Shown: positions 34,675 to 42,629, counted from the stretch's first letter. The stretch is DNA of 64,000 bases from Sphingomonadales bacterium (GCA_004173185.1 SEFZ01000024.1:1-64000), one strand, 5' to 3'. Made by a program: numbers and translations. Notes: generated by a model from the sequence alone, not told the origin.

Positions 34675-35028
34675 ATGGACCGGAGCGAGAAGGAGCAGGC
34701 AATCCGCCTGCATACGTGTCTCGACTATATCGGCCTGCGCGCGCAGGCGACCTCGGTAGGCCTGTTGCAGCTATGCGCCGAACTGGTCGCAGTCGGCGTG
34801 CTGGATGACAAGGCAGTCGAGCGGATCAAAAATGCTATCGCGAGCGACATCACCGTGTCGCGCAGAGCCAAGCACGGCCAAGCCGAGTTCGACACGCTGC
34901 TGCGCCAGCGGCTCGATGCGGTCTTCCCAAGCACCAGCGATCCACGGATCGGCCAGCGCGTTGGCCCTGCGAGCGATATGCAGGAAGCGCTGAGCGGTGT
35001 CGTCGCGGAGCACGCGACTCCTCAATAG
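34675..35028 (+). CDS. Hypothetical 117-aa helical protein
   Basis: I do not recognise this protein. It is soluble and mostly helical, begins MDRSEKEQAIRLHTCLDY, has a Leu/Val-rich middle and a region RRAKHGQAEFDTLLRQRLDA. The start at 34675 is chosen for the strong GGAGGTGAGG directly upstream; an in-frame ATG at 34660 lies in front of that site. The coding signal is supported by the good ribosome-binding site and codon use. It converges with dnaB and overlaps its last 7 bases. Confidence 0.6.
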   Translation: MDRSEKEQAIRLHTCLDYIGLRAQATSVGLLQLCAELVAVGVLDDKAVERIKNAIASDITVSRRAKHGQAEFDTLLRQRLDAVFPSTSDPRIGQRVGPASDMQEALSGVVAEHATPQ

Positions 35029-36515
35029 CCGCTGGGCGCCAAATCGCTGAACTTGGTGAACTGACGATCGAAGCGCAGATCCACGGTGCCGGTGGCGCCG
35101 TGACGCTGCTTTGCGATGATCACGCTGGCCTTGTTGGCCACCTGTAACTGATGGTCCTGCCAAGCCTGATATTTGGCGATGTCGTCGGCCGAAGAACTGC
35201 CGTCCACAGCCTTGGGCGCCTTGAAATCGTGATAATATTCGTCGCGATAGACGAACAAAACGATGTCCGCGTCCTGCTCGATCGATCCAGATTCGCGCAG
35301 ATCCGATAGCTGAGGGCGCTTGTCTTCGCGGCTCTCCACCGCGCGGCTGAGTTGCGACAGCGCCAGCACTGGCAGGTTAAGCTCCTTGGCGAGCGTTTTG
35401 AGCCCGCGCGAAATCTCCGAGATTTCCTGCACGCGGCCATCGCCTGCTGCCTTGGTAGAGCCAGTGAGCAGCTGAAGGTAATCGACTACCACCATGCCGA
35501 TTTTGTGCTGGCGCTTGAGCCGCCGCGCACGGGTGCGCAGCGCAGCGATCGTCAGGCCTGGCGTATCGTCGATAAACAGCGGCAATCGCTCGATATCGCC
35601 CGATGCGCGCGCGAATTTCTGGAACTCGGCAGGTGAAATGTTGCCCGTGCGGAGCTTTTCCGACGACACTTCGGACTGCTCGGAGAGAATACGAAGCGCG
35701 AGCTGATCCGCCGACATTTCCAGGCTAAAGAACGCTACCGGAGCGCCGATCGACTTCTCTTCCGGAATGCCAGCCTCGATATCGTCCATATACCGTTTGG
35801 CGGCGTTGAAGGCCATGTTGGTGGCAAGCGAGGTCTTGCCCATGCCCGGGCGTCCCGCAAGGATCAGCAAATCTGAACGGTTGAGTCCGCCGGTCATCGC
35901 GTTGAAATCGGTCAAGCCCGAGGTGACGCCCGAAACGCTGCCGCCCGAGTTCATCGCCCGCTCGGTGTTGCGCACCGCCATCGTCGCGGCGCGCATGAAG
36001 CTCTTGGCACCGGTATCTTCGCCGCCCGTCTCGGCGACTTCGTATAGCTTGAGCTCGGCCTGCTCGATCTGCTTGGCGGGATTGATATCCTCGCTGGTAT
36101 CGAGCGCCGAATCGACCAGATCGCGACCTACGGTGACCAGTGCGCGCAGCACTGCGAGGTCATAAACCTGATCCGCAAAGGCTCGCGCGCCGATAAGGCT
36201 CGCCGGATTTCCGGTCAGCTGGGCGAGATAGGCCGGGCCGCCCAATTCCTTCATCGCCGCATCGTTCACGAAGAGCGGGCGCAGCGTCACCGGAGTCGCC
36301 AGCCGGTTATCGCCGACCAGCATCGAGATCATATCGTAGATCCGCCCATGCAGCGGCTCGAAGAAATGCTCGGGGCGCAGCTTCTGGAGAACGTCCTCCG
36401 CCACGCGATTGTCGATCATCATCGCACCCAGCAACGCAGCCTCCGCCTCGATATTCTGGGGGAGTTGCAGCCCCTCGGGCGCGTCGGGAGTCGGGAAAGG
36501 GATCGGCTGGGCCAT
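35022..36515 (-). CDS. dnaB: Replicative DNA helicase
   Basis: This is a 497-aa hexameric helicase: N-terminal primase-interacting domain, Walker A in AGRPGMGKTS, Walker B in MVVVDYLQLL, the SQLSRAVE sensor region and the Arg finger area in QRHGATGTVDLRF. It unwinds DNA at the fork. An alternative in-frame ATG at 36548 would add 11 residues; neither start has a clear Shine-Dalgarno. The 81-bp divergent gap to the UPF0262 gene contains a perfect DnaA box. Confidence 0.95.
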   Translation of the reverse strand: MAQPIPFPTPDAPEGLQLPQNIEAEAALLGAMMIDNRVAEDVLQKLRPEHFFEPLHGRIYDMISMLVGDNRLATPVTLRPLFVNDAAMKELGGPAYLAQLTGNPASLIGARAFADQVYDLAVLRALVTVGRDLVDSALDTSEDINPAKQIEQAELKLYEVAETGGEDTGAKSFMRAATMAVRNTERAMNSGGSVSGVTSGLTDFNAMTGGLNRSDLLILAGRPGMGKTSLATNMAFNAAKRYMDDIEAGIPEEKSIGAPVAFFSLEMSADQLALRILSEQSEVSSEKLRTGNISPAEFQKFARASGDIERLPLFIDDTPGLTIAALRTRARRLKRQHKIGMVVVDYLQLLTGSTKAAGDGRVQEISEISRGLKTLAKELNLPVLALSQLSRAVESREDKRPQLSDLRESGSIEQDADIVLFVYRDEYYHDFKAPKAVDGSSSADDIAKYQAWQDHQLQVANKASVIIAKQRHGATGTVDLRFDRQFTKFSDLAPSGY

Positions 36516-36561
36516 GATTCGTCTGTTGCTCGTAAAGCGCTGTGCCATCAACGGCGGTGCT

Positions 36562-36570
36562 TGTGGATAA
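36562..36570 (-). promoter_or_regulatory. Perfect DnaA box in the dnaB upstream region
   Basis: TTATCCACA on the minus strand (TGTGGATAA on plus), the consensus 9-mer for DnaA, 47 bp upstream of the dnaB start and 26 bp upstream of the divergent UPF0262 gene. It is the only exact match I noticed in the window. Confidence 0.6.
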
Positions 36571-36596
36571 CGGGCATGACCGGATAGGGACGGATC

Positions 36597-37079
36597 ATGG
36601 CCGATCCGCGCATCATAGACGTGACTCTCGACGAGCGCACTATCCTGTGGCGTTCGGCAGACATCGAGCAGGAACGGCGCATAGCAATCTTCGACCTGCT
36701 CGAAGACAATCGCTTTGCCCCCCAGCGCGTGCATGCAGACGGCTATGCAGGGCCATACCGGCTGCACCTCACCGTAGAGGAAGGTCGACTCGCGCTGGAG
36801 ATTCGCCGCGAGGACGGATCGCCGCTGGAGACGCTCGTGCTCGGCCTCGCGCGTTTTCGCCGCCCGATCCGCGATTATTTCGCGATTTGCGACAGCTATT
36901 ATCAAGCGATTCGCAACGCGACGCCCGCGCAGATTGAAACCATCGATATGGCGCGGCGCGGAATCCATAACGAAGCGGCCGAGCTGCTCAGGGAACGGCT
37001 GGAGGGCAAGATCGACGTGGATTTCGACACTTCCCGGCGGCTGTTCACGCTGATCTGCGTGCTGCACATCAAAGGCTGA
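36597..37079 (+). CDS. UPF0262 family protein
   Basis: This is a 160-aa soluble protein recognised as UPF0262: 'RIIDVTLDERTILWRSADIE', 'ERRIAIFDLLEDN' and the RGIHNEAAELLRERL segment. It is conserved in Alphaproteobacteria with no established function. It heads a run of genes with GH25 lysozyme and cytidine deaminase 3 and -4 bp apart, respectively, so it is likely cotranscribed with them. Confidence 0.85.
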   Translation: MADPRIIDVTLDERTILWRSADIEQERRIAIFDLLEDNRFAPQRVHADGYAGPYRLHLTVEEGRLALEIRREDGSPLETLVLGLARFRRPIRDYFAICDSYYQAIRNATPAQIETIDMARRGIHNEAAELLRERLEGKIDVDFDTSRRLFTLICVLHIKG

Positions 37080-37082
37080 AAC

Positions 37083-37775
37083 GTGCACATCCGGGTTCTT
37101 GCGCGGCGCTTCCGGGTGGCTGCGGGCATCGTCCTTGCGCTGGCGGTGACGGGCCTGTGCGCCTGGCTGTTCGCGATCAACTGGCGGCCGAGCCCCAACG
37201 ACTTCCAGGTGCAAGGCGTCGACGTGAGCGAAGCGCAGGGACCGATCGAGTGGTGGACGGTCAAGAAATCAGGTGCGCAATTCGCCTATATCCACGCGAC
37301 CACCGGCGCGAACGAGACCGATCTGCGCTTTCCTGAGAATTGGCGCGACACGTTCGAGACGGGCATCCGGCGCGGCGCACTCCACGTTTTTTCGCTCTGC
37401 CAGTTGGCAAGCGATCAGGCGGCCAATTTCGTGCGGCTGGTGCCGCGCTCGGACGATCAGCTTCCGCCCGCAGTCGATCTTGATTTTCAGGCCGATTGCG
37501 CCGCCCGGCCCGAGCGCGATGTCGTGATCGGTGAGGTTCGCCGTTTCCTTGAGGCGATCGAAACGCATCTCGGCGAGCATGCGGTGCTGCGCGTCGGCAA
37601 GAATTTCGAGGCGCGCTACCAGATTGGCGATGCCTTCCCGAACCTCCTGTGGAGCCGGCAGGCCTTTTTCCCACCCTATTACCTCCCTCGCCCGTGGACG
37701 ATATGGCAGGCATCGAGCTTTCGCCGTATCGAAGGGATTAGCGGACCCGTGAACTGGAATGTGATGGCGCGATGA
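37083..37775 (+). CDS. Membrane-anchored GH25 lysozyme-like muramidase
   Basis: This is a 230-aa protein with an N-terminal transmembrane anchor (about residues 12-32) followed by a GH25 barrel: GVDVSEAQGPIEWWTVK, YIHATTG, the PAVDLDF strand and the terminal IWQASSF. Family enzymes cut the glycan strand of peptidoglycan between MurNAc and GlcNAc. The GTG start is 3 bases behind the UPF0262 stop. There is no phage context, so an endogenous wall-remodelling role is likely. The usual second catalytic Glu of GH25 is not obvious (the strand reads DLDFQ), which could mean altered activity. Confidence 0.72.
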   Translation: MHIRVLARRFRVAAGIVLALAVTGLCAWLFAINWRPSPNDFQVQGVDVSEAQGPIEWWTVKKSGAQFAYIHATTGANETDLRFPENWRDTFETGIRRGALHVFSLCQLASDQAANFVRLVPRSDDQLPPAVDLDFQADCAARPERDVVIGEVRRFLEAIETHLGEHAVLRVGKNFEARYQIGDAFPNLLWSRQAFFPPYYLPRPWTIWQASSFRRIEGISGPVNWNVMAR

Positions 37776-38212
37776 CCGATTATGATCCCCAGATGCTCGT
37801 CGCCCGCGCCCGCGAGGCTTCGAAGAACGCTTATGCGCCTTATTCCAGCTTTGCAGTCGGCGCGGCCGTGCTGCTGAGCGACGGCAGCATCGTGACGGGC
37901 GCCAATTTCGAGAATGCCAGCTACGGCCTCGCGCTTTGCGCCGAGACGGTGGCGCTGGCGACGGTGAGTTCGCAAGGCCGCCTGCGCGACGTGGTGGCGA
38001 TCGGCGTGATCGGCGGACGGATGGGGCATGCGGACACTGCGCCGGTCTCTCCCTGCGGCCGCTGCCGCCAGGTGATCAACGAAGCCGCGCAACTCAGCGG
38101 CCGAGACCTGCCCGTCCATTGCGGCGGCGCGACCGGCGACGCGATGCGGACCTACACGCTCTCCGAGCTGCTCCCGGATGCGTTTGGCCCCAAGGATCTC
38201 GGCCTCGCCTAA
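37772..38212 (+). CDS. cdd: Cytidine deaminase
   Basis: This is a 146-aa homotetrameric-type cytidine deaminase. The zinc site is CAETVA (Cys with catalytic Glu) and PCGRCRQ; AYAPYSSFAVGAAV is the N-terminal family stretch. It deaminates cytidine and deoxycytidine for pyrimidine salvage. The ATG overlaps the GH25 stop (ATGA). Confidence 0.93.
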   Translation: MTDYDPQMLVARAREASKNAYAPYSSFAVGAAVLLSDGSIVTGANFENASYGLALCAETVALATVSSQGRLRDVVAIGVIGGRMGHADTAPVSPCGRCRQVINEAAQLSGRDLPVHCGGATGDAMRTYTLSELLPDAFGPKDLGLA

Positions 38213-38241
38213 CGCTTGCGTCACGACCTTCCCGCGTGTTT

Positions 38242-38253
38242 GTTAGCGCTAAC
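38242..38253. promoter_or_regulatory. LacI-type palindromic operator candidate upstream of the sialate O-acetylesterase
   Basis: GTTAGCGCTAAC is a perfect 12-bp palindrome with the central CG of LacI-family operators, 13 bp upstream of the start codon. A related site, TGCTACCGCTAACA, lies before the GH5 mannanase at 28893-28906. Confidence 0.6.
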
Positions 38254-38266
38254 TAGGGAGAGGTTG

Positions 38267-40213
38267 ATGCACGGGATGATTCGCGCGGCGCTTGCGCTTG
38301 TTTTGCTTCCGGTGCCCGTGCTGGCGCAGGAAGCGCCTGCCCTGCTCCACCCGATGTTTCAGGATCATGCCGTCCTCCAGCGCGATCGGCCGATTGCGAT
38401 CTGGGGCGATGCGGCGGCCGGCACCGAAGTCAGCGTCGAGATCGCGGGCAAAAAGGCTACGGCCAAGGCCAATTCCGCCGGTTACTGGCGCGCCGAACTG
38501 CCTGCGCTGCCTGCGGGCGGGCCGTACACGCTGACAGTATCGGCCGGAGCCGAGACCAAGACGGTGCAGGACCTGCTGATCGGGGATGTCTGGCTGTGCT
38601 CGGGCCAGTCCAACATGGAGTTTCAGGTGCGTGGCGCGCTGAATGGCGCAGCCGAGGCGGCGGCGGGCACCGATGGCGAGCTCCGGCTACTCACGGTTGG
38701 CAAGAATGTCAGCCCCGGCGCCGAGCGCCAGTTTCGCACCCCCGTCAGCTGGAAGCTCGCCGAACCCAAGAGCGTGGGCGATTTCTCCGCCGTATGCTAT
38801 TTCATGGGTCGCGACTTGCGCCGCTCGGAGAAGGTGCCGATCGGGCTGATCAACGCCTCCTGGGGCGGCACCGCGATCGACGCATGGCGCAGCGAAGCAT
38901 CCCTCGAGCGGGACATCACCGCGCAGGATCGCCTCAAGCTGCTGCGCGCTTATCGTGCCGATCCGGCCAAGGCGGCGGCTGCATGGGGCACCAATTGGAC
39001 AGACTGGTGGGCCGCCAAGGGTGGTGGTGCGCCCGAGCCATGGGCGGCGGGTGCCAAGGGCGATTGGAAGCCAGTGCCTTCGTTCGAATTTTGGGAAGGC
39101 TGGGGCGTCGAGGCGCTGCGGGACTTTAACGGCCTCGTCTTTTACCGCACCGAGGTCGAGCTGACCGTAGCGCAGGCGAAGCAGGGCGCGACATTGCTGC
39201 TCGGCCCGCCCGACGACACCGACATGACGTGGGTCAACGGCATCGGCGTGGGCACCAACACCGCCTGGGGAGTCCCTCGCCAATACGCGCTTGCACCGGG
39301 CACGCTGAAGGCTGGGCGCAACCGGATCGCAGTCTCGGTCTATGACAGTTGGGGCGGCGGCGGGCTGACCGGGACGCCCGAGCAGCGCGGCATCCGCTTT
39401 GCCGATGGGACGACGGTGCCGCTGCCCGAGGCGAAGGACTGGCGATATCTGATCGCCGCACCCTCCAGCGCAGGCGAGCCGCCGCGCGCGCCGTGGGACG
39501 GGATTACCGGCCTTGCGGGCATCTATAACGGCATGATCGCCCCGATCGGGCCGTATGGGCTGCGCGGGATCGCCTGGTATCAAGGCGAGAGCGATGCCGG
39601 GAAGGCCGCGGGCTATGCCGATCGCCTTGCAGGTATGATGGCGGGTTGGCGCGCGCAGTTCGAGAACCCCGCAGCGCCATTCCTGATCGCCCAGCTTGCC
39701 GGATGGGGCGCGCGCAACACCGCCCCGATCGAGAGCGGCACCGCCGAGATCCGCGAGGCACAGCGCCGCGCCGCGCTCCGTGACATCAAGGCCGCGATCG
39801 CAGTGACGGTCGATCTGGGCGATGTCGGCGACATCCACCCGACCAACAAGCAGGACGTAGGCCACCGGCTTTCCCGCGCGGCACGGGTGCTGAGCTACGG
39901 CGCGGCACTGTCGCGATCGGGCGCAGAGCCGGTTGCGGCGCGGCGCGAGGGCGATGTCGTCACCATCCGCTTCGCCTCGACCGACAAAGCACTGGCGGCG
40001 TTCAGCGGCTTGCCCAGCGGGTTCGAGCTGTGCGGCACCGGCAAGGGCAGTTGCTGGTTCGTAGCGGCGCGGCTCGCCGGCGAGGCGGTGCAGATCGAGT
40101 TGGGCGGGCGGATCGCGGCGCGGGTGCGCTACTGCTGGGGGGACAGCCCGGTCTGCAATCTGACCGACGGATCGGGGCTGCCGGTCACACCTTTCGAGCT
40201 GGCGATCGAATAG
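38267..40213 (+). CDS. Exported sialate O-acetylesterase (SGNH hydrolase)
   Basis: This is a 648-aa protein with a signal peptide (ALVLLPVPVLAQ) and the sialate 9-O-acetylesterase architecture: N-terminal Ig-like 'HPMFQDHAVLQRDRPI', the SGNH nucleophile block CSGQSNMEF near residue 110, an inserted beta-sandwich (FYRTEVEL region), IAWYQGESDA with the SGNH Glu/Gly, and the catalytic Asp/His in DLGDVGDIHPTNK. It removes O-acetyl groups from sialic acid or plant cell-wall glycans (xylan or mannan). The GGGAGAGG at 38256-38263 precedes the ATG. The operator upstream links it to the GH5 mannanase, so acetyl-mannan is a plausible substrate. Confidence 0.85.
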   Translation: MHGMIRAALALVLLPVPVLAQEAPALLHPMFQDHAVLQRDRPIAIWGDAAAGTEVSVEIAGKKATAKANSAGYWRAELPALPAGGPYTLTVSAGAETKTVQDLLIGDVWLCSGQSNMEFQVRGALNGAAEAAAGTDGELRLLTVGKNVSPGAERQFRTPVSWKLAEPKSVGDFSAVCYFMGRDLRRSEKVPIGLINASWGGTAIDAWRSEASLERDITAQDRLKLLRAYRADPAKAAAAWGTNWTDWWAAKGGGAPEPWAAGAKGDWKPVPSFEFWEGWGVEALRDFNGLVFYRTEVELTVAQAKQGATLLLGPPDDTDMTWVNGIGVGTNTAWGVPRQYALAPGTLKAGRNRIAVSVYDSWGGGGLTGTPEQRGIRFADGTTVPLPEAKDWRYLIAAPSSAGEPPRAPWDGITGLAGIYNGMIAPIGPYGLRGIAWYQGESDAGKAAGYADRLAGMMAGWRAQFENPAAPFLIAQLAGWGARNTAPIESGTAEIREAQRRAALRDIKAAIAVTVDLGDVGDIHPTNKQDVGHRLSRAARVLSYGAALSRSGAEPVAARREGDVVTIRFASTDKALAAFSGLPSGFELCGTGKGSCWFVAARLAGEAVQIELGGRIAARVRYCWGDSPVCNLTDGSGLPVTPFELAIE

Positions 40214-40253
40214 TCCTCTTGCCCGCGACGCGCTCAGCCGCGAAGGATTGGTA

Positions 40254-40808
40254 ATGGCAATTCTTTCCGACATCTGGATTCGCGAGCAGGCGCTCAATCA
40301 CGGCATGATCGAGCCGTTCGTCGAGGCGCAGCGGCGCGAGGGGTGCATCAGCTATGGGCTGTCATCCTATGGCTATGACGCGCGCGTAGCGGACGAGTTC
40401 AAGATCTTCACCAATATCGACAGCGCCGTGGTCGATCCCAAGAATTTCTCCTCGACCAGCTTCGTCGATCGCAAGACCGATTGCTGCATCATCCCGCCCA
40501 ACAGCTTCGCGCTGGCGCGGACGGTGGAGTATTTCCGCGTTCCCCGCGACACGCTGGTGATCTGCCTGGGCAAATCGACCTATGCCCGCTGTGGCATCAT
40601 CGTGAACGTGACCCCGCTCGAGCCCGAATGGGAAGGGCATGTCACGCTCGAATTCTCGAACACGACGCCCCTGCCCGCCAAAATCTACGCCAATGAAGGC
40701 GCGTGTCAGTTCCTGTTCCTCAAGGGCGAACAACCCTGCGAGACAAGCTATGCCGACCGGGCCGGCAAATATATGGGCCAGCGCGGCGTGACTCTGCCGC
40801 GGCTTTGA
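40254..40808 (+). CDS. dcd: dCTP deaminase
   Basis: This is a 184-aa homotrimeric nucleotide deaminase. Visible features are the GYDARVADEF loop, the GKSTYARCGIIVNVTPLEPEWEGH block with the catalytic Glu, and the C-terminal nucleotide-binding region ending GVTLPRL. It converts dCTP to dUTP for dTTP synthesis. AAGGA lies 7 bases upstream of the ATG. Confidence 0.95.
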   Translation: MAILSDIWIREQALNHGMIEPFVEAQRREGCISYGLSSYGYDARVADEFKIFTNIDSAVVDPKNFSSTSFVDRKTDCCIIPPNSFALARTVEYFRVPRDTLVICLGKSTYARCGIIVNVTPLEPEWEGHVTLEFSNTTPLPAKIYANEGACQFLFLKGEQPCETSYADRAGKYMGQRGVTLPRL

Positions 40809-40854
40809 GCGCGGACGCTTAAGCCAAGTTCAGGCCCAGAACGCAGGTCCAGAT

Positions 40855-40889
40855 CGCGAATGTTCCCCAATGTTCGCAGTGACCATGGG
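40855..40889 (-). repeat. 35-bp dispersed repeat, copy B
   Basis: Inverse orientation copy of 20144-20178 with two mismatches (33 of 35 identical). It lies 46 bp behind the dcd stop, in a 241-bp gene-free gap. Confidence 0.8.
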
Positions 40890-40945
40890 GGCTGACCCAA
40901 GGCGTTTTCGGACCGGCGATAGCAAAGAGCCGGGCCGCCGCCGCC

Positions 40946-40962
40946 AGAGCATGCCATGCTCT
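40946..40962. repeat. Perfect 8-bp palindrome in the dcd downstream gap
   Basis: AGAGCATG, one base, CATGCTCT. Its role is unknown; it could form a very tight hairpin or be an operator. It lies between the dispersed repeat and the terminator at 41001. Confidence 0.5.
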
Positions 40963-40999
40963 CAGCCAAGCAGGCCAAATCCTACATTGCAAGCAAACG

Positions 41000-41032
41000 A
41001 AAAAGGGCGGCCCCGCAGGACCGCCCCTTTTT
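41000..41032. terminator. Bidirectional terminator between dcd and the TPR gene
   Basis: The stem around GGGCGGCCC and GGACCGCCC with A-run on one side and five T (41028-41032) on the other can terminate both the TPR gene (minus; full pairing with a G-U) and plus-strand transcripts from dcd. Nearly the same hairpin lies at 41534-41563. Confidence 0.75.
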
Positions 41033-41049
41033 CGTTTCGACTGAAGCGA

Positions 41050-41400
41050 TCAGCGCGCGGTGAACTGCACCGCCTGTATACGCTTGAGCCCGGTGTTCGC
41101 GATGGCATGCGAACCCGCAACCTTGTCTGCGGTCACGTCCATCAGCACGTCGCGCTGATCCAGCACCTTCGCATAGAGCGTGCGGGCTTCGCCGGCGCGT
41201 CCGGTCTTTGCGTAGATCGCGGCCAGATTGAGCAGCAGCTCGGGGCGGTTGGGATAGATGCGCAGCTCCGCCTGAAGCGCCTTTTCGGCATCGTCATACG
41301 CGCCGGTGGAAATCTTTGCAGGGATCGGGCGATCATTGGCGCTCGCAGGGAGTGCGGCCAAGATCAGCGGCGCGGCGGCAAAAAGCAAAATGGTGCGCAT
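41050..41400 (-). CDS. Exported TPR protein behind a PHO-box-like array
   Basis: This is a 116-aa protein with a signal peptide (LLFAAAPLILAALPASA) and about one and a half tetratricopeptide repeats (GAYDDAEKALQAELRIYPNRPELLLNLAAIYAKTGRAGEARTLY). It should be periplasmic and mediate protein contacts. AGGAGAC precedes the ATG. The upstream region contains three 11-bp spaced GTCA(C/T) half-sites that look like a PHO box, suggesting induction under phosphate limitation. Its function is unknown; the Ton operon lies upstream on the same strand behind its own terminator. Confidence 0.75.
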   Translation of the reverse strand: MRTILLFAAAPLILAALPASANDRPIPAKISTGAYDDAEKALQAELRIYPNRPELLLNLAAIYAKTGRAGEARTLYAKVLDQRDVLMDVTADKVAGSHAIANTGLKRIQAVQFTAR

Positions 41401-41428
41401 CGCGTGTCTCCTAGTTCATGACATCACA

Positions 41429-41466
41429 GTTTCATTTACGTGACGTTCTAATGACTCTTGTGTGAC
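41429..41466 (-). promoter_or_regulatory. PHO-box-like direct repeat array
   Basis: On the minus strand GTCAC, GTCAT and GTCAC occur at exactly 11-bp intervals (plus-strand positions 41462-41466, 41451-41455, 41440-41444), with a weak fourth unit GAAAC in the same phase. The spacers are AT-rich. This is the arrangement of PhoB sites (7-bp units, 4-bp spacers). The array ends about 40 bp upstream of the TPR gene start. Confidence 0.55.
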
Positions 41467-41533
41467 ACTTTTGTTTCGATGCGGCAAGCGACGATGCGAC
41501 GAACCGAGCTCCGGAAACAAAAACCCTGGAAAC

Positions 41534-41563
41534 GAAAAAGGGCGGCCCCGAAGGACCGCCCTT
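41534..41563 (-). terminator. Intrinsic terminator of the Ton operon
   Basis: On the minus strand the stem GGGCGGTCC/GGGCCGCCC closes a TTCG loop and is followed by five T. It lies 38 bp behind the stop of the last exbD gene. Confidence 0.85.
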
Positions 41564-41600
41564 AATCATTTCGTTCCAGCGCCGAAGCGCCAGAGCAGGA

Positions 41601-42026
41601 TCAGAAATCGCTACGATACTGATCGTTGCCGACGAACCCGAGCTTATTCACGTTCGCGCGCTTGATGATCGCGAGGACACGATCCACCACTTCATAGCGT
41701 GCGTTCGGATCGGGCTGGAAATGCAGCTCCGGCTCCGGTGAGATCTGCAGAGACGCGTCCAGATACTGGCGCAGCGTCACATCGTTGACGGGGACGCTGT
41801 TCCACTGAACCACGCCATCCGGCTGGATGTAGATCTTGTTCTTCTGCGCATCGACCGGCGGGGTCGAAGTTGAACTGTTCTGCGGCAGATCGACCTTCAC
41901 TGCGTGCGTCCCGATCGGGATGGTCATGATGATCATGATCAGCAGCACCAACATGACGTCGATCAACGGCGTCGTGTTGATCTCCATCATCGGGCCGTCG
42001 TCGTTTTTGCCTACGCTCGCTCCCAT
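41601..42026 (-). CDS. exbD: Biopolymer transport protein ExbD (second copy)
   Basis: This is a 141-aa protein with one N-terminal transmembrane helix preceded by MEINTTPLIDVMLVLL, containing the Asp essential for proton coupling, and a periplasmic domain. It is the last gene of the tonB-exbB-exbD-exbD operon and energises TonB-dependent outer-membrane uptake. The periplasmic part differs strongly from the first copy. Confidence 0.9.
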   Translation of the reverse strand: MGASVGKNDDGPMMEINTTPLIDVMLVLLIMIIMTIPIGTHAVKVDLPQNSSTSTPPVDAQKNKIYIQPDGVVQWNSVPVNDVTLRQYLDASLQISPEPELHFQPDPNARYEVVDRVLAIIKRANVNKLGFVGNDQYRSDF

Positions 42027-42038
42027 GGGAACTACTCC

Positions 42039-42530
42039 TTAAAGACGGGCGACAGCGGAGCCGGCTTCAGGCTCGGAAATGAATCCGACCTTAGCGAAAC
42101 CTGCCATCTGCATTGTGAAGATCGCGCCGCCGACGCAGCGGTATGGAGTATCCACGTCGCCGCGAATATGCACTTCGGGAAGCTCGAACTCGGGGTTGCT
42201 CATGACCGCAGCCTCGCCGCCCGCCTTTTCGATTTCTGTTCTCAGCTTGGCCACTGCCCGATCGAGCAGTTCCTTGCTGTTCACCGGAGTCATGCCCCAA
42301 TAGACCTTGCAGACACCGTTCTCAGCGACAACCGAAAGCGCCACATTCTCGGGCTTCGTGATCGTCGGCTCGAACTGCACCTTTGGCAGGGTCAGCTTCA
42401 CCGTCTGGATCACGACCGGAACCGTGATCAGGAAGATGATGAGGAGCACCAACATGATGTCCACCAGCGGCGTGGTGTTGATGTCCGACATGGGGCCATC
42501 TTCGTCCGATTCGCCTACACTCATCGACAT
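42039..42530 (-). CDS. exbD: Biopolymer transport protein ExbD (first copy)
   Basis: This is a 163-aa protein: a short N-terminal cytoplasmic segment, a transmembrane helix with SDINTTPLVDIMLVLL carrying the proton-coupling Asp, and a periplasmic domain that contains two Cys (GVCKVYW and PYRCVGG). It works with ExbB and TonB. The second exbD begins 12 bp downstream. Paired exbD genes are common in sphingomonads and xanthomonads; the second copy often serves a subset of receptors. Confidence 0.9.
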   Translation of the reverse strand: MSMSVGESDEDGPMSDINTTPLVDIMLVLLIIFLITVPVVIQTVKLTLPKVQFEPTITKPENVALSVVAENGVCKVYWGMTPVNSKELLDRAVAKLRTEIEKAGGEAAVMSNPEFELPEVHIRGDVDTPYRCVGGAIFTMQMAGFAKVGFISEPEAGSAVARL

Positions 42531-42629
42531 TGCGCGCTATCCTATTCCTACGCGTTCATTACCGCCGGGGTCTTGCCCCGATCGGCGAAGGAACGGGGCC
42601 GCGCCGAAGCGCAGCCCCATCACCCTTTT

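Noticed and set aside
38687..40297. A 536-codon minus-strand frame opposite the sialate O-acetylesterase
   Set aside because: Composition typical of antisense frames in GC-rich DNA; the esterase has all catalytic motifs.
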